A stretch of DNA of 23,784 nt from a virus. The stretch is taken from the IMG/VR virus record IMGVR_UViG_3300000101_000173, positions 118 to 23,901 of that record; one strand, written 5' to 3'. The notes below the pieces were generated by a model. That model worked only from the letters and a program-made list of their open reading frames with translations, was not told the DNA's origin and made no database searches. A program made the translations under genes and the position numbers. Of the stretch, positions 12,472 through 19,041 are shown piece after piece (position 1 is the first letter of the stretch; every line of letters begins with the position of its first letter).

Positions 12472-13576
12472 GATCGTCCAAGGGGGTACATCTTCTTCAA
12501 AGACGTTTTCCATATTGCCTTTACTTATTGACTACGCTACACGCGTTCCTAATAGTGAAATAAGCGTTGTATCTGAATCCGTTCCACATTTGAAACGTGG
12601 TGTTATTCGAGATTTTAAAAAGATCATGCAATGGACTAATAATTGGAGGGAAGAAAACTACAACCGTTCTTCAATGACTTTTAATTTTAATAACGGAAGT
12701 TTCATTGAATTTTTTAGTGCTGATAATCCATCTAAATTACGCGGTGCTCGACGCCACATTTTATTTATAAATGAGTGTAATAATATTCCAGATGGATTTG
12801 AAGCATATCAACAATTAGCAATTCGAACCTCAAAATTTATTTATTTAGATTATAACCCAACGGGAGAATTTTGGGTTAATACAGAATTAGAAAATCAATC
12901 AGACGCGCAAAAGGTTGTATTAACATACAAAGACAATGAAGCCGCACCCGAATCAGCAGTTCAAGAAATATTAAAAGCCAAAGCAAAGGCGGAAACAGGA
13001 AACAAGTTTTGGATTAATTGGTTCAGAGTTTACGGTCTTGGATTACAAGGTCGATTAATGGGAGCGGTTTATGAAAATTGGGAATTAGGAAATTATCAAA
13101 CAGTTGGTAAAACGGTATTAGGTCAAGACTTTGGATTTTCTAATGATCCATCAACGTTATTAAAAACAAACATTGACAAAAAAAACAAAATCATTTATGT
13201 CCAAGAGTGTTTTTATCTAACAAAATTAACAGCATCTCAATTAGGAGAATTAAATGTTAAACACGCAAACAAAGATTTAATTATAGCTGATTCAGCTGAC
13301 CCTAGATTGATTAACTCACTTAAACAATACTGTAACATAGTTCCAGCAATTAAAGGGCAAGGATCGATTGTATATGGGATCGCCATGATTCAAGATTACA
13401 AATTAATAATTGATCCAGATAGTGAAAATTTAATTCACGAATTACAAAACTATGTTTGGCTTGAAAAGAAATCACAAACACCAATATCAAAATACGATCA
13501 TTTATTAGACGCGCTTAGATATGCCGTTTCATATCAATTAGAAAATCCAAATTCAGGCGAATATGCTATTTGGTAA
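12416..13576 (+). CDS. terL: Terminase large subunit
   Basis: The 386-residue protein has all terminase hallmarks. Walker A is GGTSSSKT (23-30), a Q-motif-like IVQ precedes it, and Walker B ILFINE with the catalytic Glu is at 115-120. Coupling motif DYNPTG is at 145-150. The C-terminal RNase H-like nuclease shows QDFGFSNDPS (D238), IADSADP (D292, D295) and KYDHLLDALRYAV (D361, D365). It cuts concatemers and drives DNA into the prohead. The start lies inside the small-subunit gene, in another frame. No ATG exists between this start and Walker A, so the overlap is likely real. A 42-bp gap follows before the tail genes. Confidence 0.93.
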   Translation: MLFRTTAQKKIAKLRKRVRIVQGGTSSSKTFSILPLLIDYATRVPNSEISVVSESVPHLKRGVIRDFKKIMQWTNNWREENYNRSSMTFNFNNGSFIEFFSADNPSKLRGARRHILFINECNNIPDGFEAYQQLAIRTSKFIYLDYNPTGEFWVNTELENQSDAQKVVLTYKDNEAAPESAVQEILKAKAKAETGNKFWINWFRVYGLGLQGRLMGAVYENWELGNYQTVGKTVLGQDFGFSNDPSTLLKTNIDKKNKIIYVQECFYLTKLTASQLGELNVKHANKDLIIADSADPRLINSLKQYCNIVPAIKGQGSIVYGIAMIQDYKLIIDPDSENLIHELQNYVWLEKKSQTPISKYDHLLDALRYAVSYQLENPNSGEYAIW

Positions 13577-13618
13577 AAATTAGTACATAACACTTTAAAA
13601 AAATATTGTTTTATATAT

Positions 13619-14278
13619 ATGGAAATTCAAATAATGCTTCCCGAATCACTTAATGAAATTTCATTAGGTCAGTTTATGAAATATGTACCCGTAACAAAAG
13701 ACATCACGGATGAGGTATTTCTTATGGAAAAGACTGTTGAATTATTATGTGATGTCCATTTAGATGTGGTAAGAAAATTAAGCTATTCTAATGTGACTGA
13801 AATTGTATCTCAATTGAATGAGGTCATGAATTTAAAACCTGAATTTCAATCAACGTTTTTTATGAATGGTATTCAATATGGTTTTATACCGGACATTCAA
13901 GACATAACATTTGGAGAATATATCGATTTAGATACTTTCTTAACTGATGAAGATAATTTGAATAAAGCCATGGCGGTTTTATATAGACCCATTAAATCAA
14001 AAGTTGGAGATAGTTATTCAATTGAAGATTACGATCCATCCACAGAAAAACAAATGAAACAAATGCCAATGGGAGTTGCTCTTGGGTCTGTTTTTTTTTT
14101 CATGAATTTAAACAAGGAATTGTTAGCCAATACGATGGACTATTTAACCAAGGAAGCGGAGAAGCTGACACAACATCAAGTTCAGGATTTGCAGAATCAT
14201 GGGGTTGGTATCAATCGCTCTATTCAGCAAGTCAAGGAGATGTTACCAAGTTTGACGCAGTTACAAAATTACCGTTAA
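13619..14278 (+). CDS. Tail assembly chaperone, short (zero-frame) form
   Basis: The 219-residue product has a central region FIPDIQDITFGEYIDLDTFLTDEDNLNKAMAVLYRPI (89-125) that I associate with Bacteroidota phage tail assembly chaperones. A C-terminal helical part follows (162-219, with NGVGINxSIQQVKEMLPSLTQLQN-like spacing). Chaperones of this class coat the tape measure before the tail tube assembles. At residues 158-161 (VFFF) the gene contains a T10 run, after which an overlapping -1 frame of 85 codons encodes another conserved-looking end. The zero frame in the overlap uses more G-ending codons (CAG, AAG, CTG) than elsewhere, as expected when two frames are read. It lies directly after TerL. 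Confidence 0.65.
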   Translation: MEIQIMLPESLNEISLGQFMKYVPVTKDITDEVFLMEKTVELLCDVHLDVVRKLSYSNVTEIVSQLNEVMNLKPEFQSTFFMNGIQYGFIPDIQDITFGEYIDLDTFLTDEDNLNKAMAVLYRPIKSKVGDSYSIEDYDPSTEKQMKQMPMGVALGSVFFFMNLNKELLANTMDYLTKEAEKLTQHQVQDLQNHGVGINRSIQQVKEMLPSLTQLQNYR

Positions 14279-14355
14279 CGCAAATTTTAACATGGTTGTT
14301 ATTTGAAAAACAAAAAAATGAAATTGAACGAACAAGGATTAAACAAAGAAATTAA
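13619..14355 (+). CDS. Tail assembly chaperone, frameshifted long form
   Basis: A -1 slip on the T10 run at 14091-14100 joins the first 160 residues to an 85-codon frame from 14098 to the TAA at 14353-14355, giving about 245 residues. That frame reads without a stop through HEFKQGIVSQYDGLF and then GFAESWGWYQSLYSASQGDV, TKFDAVTKLPLTQILTWLLF and EKQKNEIERTR. This pattern (WGWY...L...GD..KFDEVT.LP...LT.L...K.K.E.E) is what I expect for the C-terminal extension of frameshifted tail chaperones. The frame has no ATG after the stop at about 14013-14015, so it cannot be an ordinary separate gene. It is analogous to gpG/gpGT of lambda. A homopolymer sequencing or assembly error is the main alternative. 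Confidence 0.6.
14091..14100 (+). promoter_or_regulatory. T10 slippery sequence for -1 frameshifting
   Basis: Ten T in the context tctG-T10-Catg are read GTT TTT TTT TTC in the zero frame. tRNA-Phe or RNA polymerase could slip here and reach the -1 frame that runs to 14355. No strong downstream pseudoknot was identified by eye. Confidence 0.6.
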
Positions 14356-14614
14356 AGCGATATCAGATATTTTTGATAATGGTTGCTTGGATGAAGATGA
14401 ACAAATAACCATTTCAAAAGGATTTGACTTTGCTATTATTGGAGTTAGTGCATCAAAGCCTAGACAAGTAATTTATGATTATTACAAATGCGTTGAGGTT
14501 GTTATGAAGATTCCCGGAGCAGAAGTGGATTTAGATACAGCAATGGATATGGTTGATGATTTAACTCAAATGGACGCGGGAGATCAAACGCCAATTTTCA
14601 TAAAAAGAATATAA
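14318..14614 (+). CDS. Hypothetical tail-module protein
   Basis: The start is placed at the ATG at 14318 (MKLNEQGLNKEIKAI), which overlaps the end of the frameshifted chaperone. A TTG lies 15 bases upstream in frame but is less likely. The product has 98 residues and is acidic. It has a helical N-terminus with a CLDEDEQITISKGFDF segment and a C-terminus rich in Asp and Met (DLDTAMDMVDDLTQMDAGD). I recognise no domain. Its place between chaperone and tail completion genes suggests a virion or assembly role. Confidence 0.6.
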   Translation: MKLNEQGLNKEIKAISDIFDNGCLDEDEQITISKGFDFAIIGVSASKPRQVIYDYYKCVEVVMKIPGAEVDLDTAMDMVDDLTQMDAGDQTPIFIKRI

Positions 14615-14615
14615 C

Positions 14616-15011
14616 ATGAATACATTTTACAAAGCTGTTTCAGATATACAAAAGATTTTAATTGATGAACCCATGATTGCCAAGGTAACTTATGGAGAAA
14701 TTGATGACACTCTTGTTAATTCAAATGGAGTATTTCCATTGGCTCATTTAATGACAGGAAACGTATCAATACAGGATCGAGTTGTTTTAATGAGCATTAC
14801 AGTTATTTTGATGGATGTTTTAAATACAGATGAATCAAATGAACAAGATGTTTTAAATACTCAATTAAACATTGCATCAAGATTAGACGCGGTTTTAAAA
14901 AGGAACACGCTTTACCGTAATGATTACGAATTACAAGGACAATTAGAATGTGAACCATTCACGGAACGTTTTGATGATATACTGCCGGATATACTGTTTC
15001 ATTTCAAATAG
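14616..15011 (+). CDS. Putative tail completion/neck protein
   Basis: The 131-residue protein contains MTGNVSIQDRVVLMSITVILMDVLN (47-71), a helix-rich stretch, and ends with a pattern like RLDAVLKRNTLYRNDYELQGQLECEPFTERFDDILPDILFHF. Proteins with this ending lie in the neck or tail-completion block of Bacteroidota phages, where tail terminator proteins are short alpha/beta domains. One base separates it from the previous gene. Virion location is inferred from context and a family resemblance recalled from memory. Confidence 0.5.
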   Translation: MNTFYKAVSDIQKILIDEPMIAKVTYGEIDDTLVNSNGVFPLAHLMTGNVSIQDRVVLMSITVILMDVLNTDESNEQDVLNTQLNIASRLDAVLKRNTLYRNDYELQGQLECEPFTERFDDILPDILFHFK

Positions 15012-15033
15012 CAATTAAAAATTCAATGACATC

Positions 15034-15174
15034 ATGTTAGATTGGGAATTAGTAATTGGATTTTACCCAGGCGTTTTGCTTGGTGCAAGATCATATCCAC
15101 AAGGTAAAATTACAGATCATGTGATTTATATACCATTTATTGAATTGTGTTTAACTGTTTACAACAACGAGTAA
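15034..15174 (+). CDS. 46-aa conserved small protein
   Basis: The ATG at 15034 opens 46 codons: MLDWELVIGFYPGVLLGARS... and ...YIPFIELCLTVYNNE. The protein is hydrophobic with two short strands or helices, and may touch the membrane or lie in a virion interface. The stop overlaps the next ATG (TAATG), typical of this genome. Similar tiny proteins (G-x-LxGxRxY...YLP) sit at this place in other flavobacterial phages, as far as I recall. Confidence 0.6.
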   Translation: MLDWELVIGFYPGVLLGARSYPQGKITDHVIYIPFIELCLTVYNNE

Positions 15175-15743
15175 TGGATATAAAGAAGTTTAACGGCGTT
15201 TTAAAGTCTTTTGCACGTAATGTAGTTAAAGATGCAAAAAAGACCGCTAAAAAGAAGGAATGGGCGTTAGCTAATAAATTAAAATACAAAGTTGAAACGG
15301 GTAAAAATTCATTTACAATACAATTTACACCCGGATATGCTAAATGGGTTGATGAAGGAGTTAGCGGAGTTGATAATAAAATAGCGGGAGCTCCCAATTC
15401 ATTTAAACGAAAAGGTGGAAAAGGTTCTTTTAAAGGAATGCCACCAAGTTCAGCAATGGATAAATGGAATGTCAAACGCGGGATTAAAATTCGTGATGAG
15501 GCAACGGGTAGATTTTTACCTCGTAAATCAGCAAATTTCGCGATTGCGGTTAGTGTTTGGAAAAAAGGAATTAAACGATCATTATTTTTTACAAAGCCAT
15601 TTAAAAAATATTATAAAACGTTACCGACTGAATTATTGGATGCGTTTGATTTAGAAGTTCAAGAACTATTAAAACATACTTTCATAGATGGTATTAATGA
15701 AGATTATAAAAAAGCAGCTAAACGCGCTGATAAATTTAATTAA
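15174..15743 (+). CDS. HK97 gp10-like neck/tail completion protein
   Basis: I choose the ATG at 15174, overlapping the previous stop, over an upstream TTG. The 189-residue, very basic product carries YAKWVDEGVSG (about 58-68), GGKGSFKGMPP (about 85-95) and FFTKPFKKYYKTLP (about 146-159). These match the HK97-gp10-like family pattern (YAxxVExG followed by a Pro-rich loop and FLxPA-like end). Such proteins join the tail tube to the head connector. It lies before the fibre gene and after two other completion candidates. The assignment is by motif and position. Confidence 0.6.
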   Translation: MDIKKFNGVLKSFARNVVKDAKKTAKKKEWALANKLKYKVETGKNSFTIQFTPGYAKWVDEGVSGVDNKIAGAPNSFKRKGGKGSFKGMPPSSAMDKWNVKRGIKIRDEATGRFLPRKSANFAIAVSVWKKGIKRSLFFTKPFKKYYKTLPTELLDAFDLEVQELLKHTFIDGINEDYKKAAKRADKFN

Positions 15744-15747
15744 AATT

Positions 15748-17109
15748 ATGAGTAGAAAAATAAATGTAAGAAGCCCCTTTTATCTATTTATAGATGATTC
15801 AGGATTAAACGATGGTTCAACAACCACCACGTCAACAACAGAAGCAACCACAACCACAACCACAACGGTTGCATCTGGAACAACTTTTGGTTGTCCAACT
15901 TTAACAGGCGGTGGAATAGCACAAAATGGAAATATAACAGACCCAACACCATCAGCGGGAACAATCGTTGGAAAATCAGAATCATATCAAGGAGCATTAA
16001 TCACATCTATAACTGCTAATCATAATACATACAATGTAAATAAAACGTTGTATTTCAAAATACTTGTTCCAACCAATTCTAATTATACAAATTCAGGCGG
16101 TTACATTTGGTGCTCTAAACAATTTCCGCAACAAACAACAACACAAGCAACGACTACGCAAAGTGGCGGAGGTTTACCAATTTATACGTGTAATATCGCG
16201 AGTTTATCAGGAGGATCAGCATCAGCAAATGGATCGGTTACTTATCCAAGTGTAACAGGAGGACAAATTGTAGGGTTTTCGTTAACAGATCAAGGAACGA
16301 TTATACAAAATTTATCATCTAATACAGGTTCATCTGATTCAAATAAAGCGTTATGGTGGAAGATTCTACCAAATTCTAATTATAGTAATCAAGGTCAGGC
16401 GGTTTGGTGTCAGCATACCATTGTACAATCATATACAACAACAACACAGGCAACAACATCATTAAGTCCATATAATTATTATTTCATTCGTGGTTGTTCA
16501 GGAACAAATTACTCAAATCATGATATGGTAATTAGAACGTCTTCCACGTTGACAATAGACAATGTAGGAAGTTCAGGTAGTTATTCAACATTATCAATTT
16601 ATGGTTCTTGTTGGTATGCTTATAATTTAGCAACCGCTTCTCAATATACATCAAACGCGGGAAGTTTAAATTCTTCAACATACACCGGAACAATAACTCA
16701 AAATTCAAATTGTCCAACGTGTACAGGATCAGCAAACACTACACAAGGAACCACGCAACAACAACAATATTCTGAATTTTATTTATCAGCAGGTAGAAAT
16801 TCATTATCTGATTTTTGTAATACTTCTACTTCAGTTCAAAACATTGTAAGCGTTACAGGTTTAAATAGAACATATTCAACGGCATTAAATCAATATGTTT
16901 ATACGATTAACAATGGTAATGCCACAATCTTTAATGGATCAAATAAATGGTTTTTAGTTTATAATTCTCCAATGAATTTTTCGGGATTGGGATCATTTAA
17001 TTATTGGGAGATAACCCCACAAGGATATATTGTTTCTTCCGGTATTTATTCTGCGTGTTCATCAACAACGAGTAGTGGCGGCGGTGGTCAAATTGGAAAC
17101 GAATATTAA
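15748..17109 (+). CDS. Thr-rich modular fibre or surface display protein
   Basis: The start is the ATG at 15748 (MSRKINVRSPFYLFIDD). This VRSPFY-type opening recurs in flavobacterial phage structural proteins. The 453 residues form four beta-rich, Cys-containing modules joined by Thr-rich linkers at 24-46 (a run of Thr with few breaks), 128-141, 227-239 and 326-341. Modules 1 (47-125) and 2 (145-225) are clear repeats: GG...A.NG, QG..I, NK.L.(F/W)KIL, NSNY.N.G and a final WC. Module 3 (241-325) ends NCPTC, and module 4 (341-437) ends YSAC. A Gly-rich tail follows. The Thr linkers could carry O-glycans, and the next gene is a glycosyltransferase. Role: probably an adhesin or fibre on the virion. 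Confidence 0.6.
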   Translation: MSRKINVRSPFYLFIDDSGLNDGSTTTTSTTEATTTTTTTVASGTTFGCPTLTGGGIAQNGNITDPTPSAGTIVGKSESYQGALITSITANHNTYNVNKTLYFKILVPTNSNYTNSGGYIWCSKQFPQQTTTQATTTQSGGGLPIYTCNIASLSGGSASANGSVTYPSVTGGQIVGFSLTDQGTIIQNLSSNTGSSDSNKALWWKILPNSNYSNQGQAVWCQHTIVQSYTTTTQATTSLSPYNYYFIRGCSGTNYSNHDMVIRTSSTLTIDNVGSSGSYSTLSIYGSCWYAYNLATASQYTSNAGSLNSSTYTGTITQNSNCPTCTGSANTTQGTTQQQQYSEFYLSAGRNSLSDFCNTSTSVQNIVSVTGLNRTYSTALNQYVYTINNGNATIFNGSNKWFLVYNSPMNFSGLGSFNYWEITPQGYIVSSGIYSACSSTTSSGGGGQIGNEY

Positions 17110-17114
17110 TTGAA

Positions 17115-18038
17115 ATGAAATATATATTAGCACAACCATCCATTAAATATTACACGTGGCAATTAGACGTGGCGATCAGATCATTACTAAATAACAAAGT
17201 AATGCCAAATGATATTCATGTTGTTTCATCGCTTGATAATGGTTTAAAAGATGAGGGATTTAATACGCTTGAAAAAATGTTTAGTGGTGTTCAATTTGAT
17301 TATTATCATGATAACAGAACCGATAAAAGTTATCCTCCATCTACGCGTTTACATTTATTAAAAAAACATTGGCGTAAATATCCTGAATTAGAAAAAGAAC
17401 AGATTTTTTTAATGGATTGCGATGCTTGTTTAATCGAACCATTAAAAGTAAATAATTACAAAAAAGATAAATGGTATTTAAGCGATGCTAAATCCTATAT
17501 CTCCTATGATTATTTAATTTCAAAAGATATTCGATTTGTTGAGGCGTTCTCTAAAATTGTTGGTATTGATGTTGAATTAATTAAAGATAATGAAAAAGTT
17601 TCAGGTGGTGTCCAATATGTAATGAATGGATTAACTGAAGCATTTTGGGAAAAGGTTGAAAACGATAGTAATAAAATATACAATGCGGGAGTTGAACTCA
17701 ATGAACAGATTTTAAATTCTGATCCTGATTTCCATACACTACAAATATGGTGCGCCGATATATGGTCAATTTTATATAACGCATGGTTTTTTAAACATGA
17801 AACAATTATTTGTGATGACTTAGATTTTGCATGGCCTACGTGTCCAAAAGAATCGATTAAAACAAAACGAATTTTTCACAATGCGGGAGTAATGCCAGAA
17901 CATGAAGATTTATTTCAAAAATCAGATTACGTTCTAAAAACACCTTACAAAGAAAAATTAAACATTAACCCCGAATTAGCAGGATCATGGTATTGGGCTA
18001 AAATACAAGAGACCGCAAAACAAACAATATTAGAATAA
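17115..18038 (+). CDS. GT-A type glycosyltransferase
   Basis: The 307-residue protein has the layout of a GT-A glycosyltransferase. An N-terminal nucleotide-binding half is followed by LMDCDACL (99-106), whose D101-x-D103 is the DxD motif that holds the metal and nucleotide sugar. Next come GGVQYVMNGL and CADIWSILYNAWFF (acceptor side), then a conserved-looking IFHNAGV. There is no signal peptide or membrane segment, so it acts in the cytoplasm. It is wedged between a fibre and baseplate-like genes, so its acceptor is probably a virion protein. Alternatives are host surface glycan or DNA as acceptor. Donor and linkage cannot be read. Confidence 0.7.
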   Translation: MKYILAQPSIKYYTWQLDVAIRSLLNNKVMPNDIHVVSSLDNGLKDEGFNTLEKMFSGVQFDYYHDNRTDKSYPPSTRLHLLKKHWRKYPELEKEQIFLMDCDACLIEPLKVNNYKKDKWYLSDAKSYISYDYLISKDIRFVEAFSKIVGIDVELIKDNEKVSGGVQYVMNGLTEAFWEKVENDSNKIYNAGVELNEQILNSDPDFHTLQIWCADIWSILYNAWFFKHETIICDDLDFAWPTCPKESIKTKRIFHNAGVMPEHEDLFQKSDYVLKTPYKEKLNINPELAGSWYWAKIQETAKQTILE

Positions 18039-18039
18039 G

Positions 18040-19041
18040 ATGGCAATACATTCAAAAGCTAGAATCAACATTTATGTTTATCAAGGCACAATAGGGAGTT
18101 ATACAACAAATGATTTACGATATAATTTAACAAAAGATAGATTACCAAATCAAGAGGATATTGTAATTGAAGTAGGGGAATTAATACGCGATTATCTTGA
18201 TAACGGATTCGATGGAACTAATTTTTCTCCTGTTACAAGGTGGGTAACTATTCGTTGTGAAATTTACGATGCTAGTGGAAACGTATTGGATGGATCTCCA
18301 AAAGAATATAATTATTTAGCCGTTGATGGTTATGGGTTTTTTGAGGAAGGCATAAATCCCGAATTAGATCGCCACGTTTTATTGTCGGATAATATTATGT
18401 ACGTTCCTGAAGGTCAAAGCGCACAAATACCCGTTTTCGCAGAATCTCAATCTTATGTTACTTATTATGGCGCATCAGGACAAAACGTAGGCAACAAACA
18501 AGTTAGCGACAATGGAAACACTAATCAAAAGATTCAGTACATCACAGCACCGTTAAATGCCACTAAAATTGTTTTTGATGGTATTAACGGGAGTAGAGTT
18601 ATTGACGTCAATTATGTATGTGAAAACATATACAATCCAATTCAATTAACTTTTATTAATCGTTATGGTGCTCATCAACAAATTTGGATGTTTAAAAAGA
18701 ATAACCGATCAATGACAATAACGGATGAAACATTTAATCATAATATTATTAGCGTTCCAAATAAAAACTATTCGATTAATCAAGGACAAAAACAAAGATT
18801 TAACGTCAATTCAAAAACACGAGTTGAGGTTAATACAGGATTTGTAAGTGAAGATTTTAATGATACAATCGAACAATTATTATTGGCTGAAAAAGTTTGG
18901 ATGAAAGAAGGCGCAAATGTTATTCCTGTAATTCCATTAGATAAATCGATGGAATATAAAACGGATATAAATGACAAAGTCAACATTAATTACAAATTCA
19001 AATTTGAACACGGATTTGACAAAATAAACTTAGTCCGATAA
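18040..19041 (+). CDS. Putative baseplate or tail structural protein
   Basis: The 333-residue protein is beta-rich with many Asn, Tyr and Gly and no signal peptide. The segment NPIQLTFINRYGAHQQIWMFKKNNRSMTI (about 198-226) recalls a family of Bacteroidota phage structural proteins with an NRxGAxQxxWxFK core. The start overlaps nothing; one base separates it from the glycosyltransferase, and it abuts the next gene directly. By position between fibre and tape measure it is likely part of the tail tip or baseplate. The exact role is unknown. Confidence 0.55.
   Translation: MAIHSKARINIYVYQGTIGSYTTNDLRYNLTKDRLPNQEDIVIEVGELIRDYLDNGFDGTNFSPVTRWVTIRCEIYDASGNVLDGSPKEYNYLAVDGYGFFEEGINPELDRHVLLSDNIMYVPEGQSAQIPVFAESQSYVTYYGASGQNVGNKQVSDNGNTNQKIQYITAPLNATKIVFDGINGSRVIDVNYVCENIYNPIQLTFINRYGAHQQIWMFKKNNRSMTITDETFNHNIISVPNKNYSINQGQKQRFNVNSKTRVEVNTGFVSEDFNDTIEQLLLAEKVWMKEGANVIPVIPLDKSMEYKTDINDKVNINYKFKFEHGFDKINLVR

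Noticed and set aside
13577-13618. A late promoter with the same dyad as 9071-9090
   Set aside because: AGTACATAACAC shares only a few bases with AGTATATACAC, there is no inverted repeat and no TAnnTTTG-like element, so I do not call it.
15415-15654. 79-codon plus-strand frame inside the HK97 gp10-like gene
   Set aside because: It lies wholly in a second frame of a gene with family motifs, has atypical codon use, and is not linked to any neighbour.
15823-15868. CRISPR-like or satellite repeat in the ACAACC/ACAACA tracts
   Set aside because: The tracts are in frame, encode Thr linkers in a protein, and lack spacers or defined repeat units.
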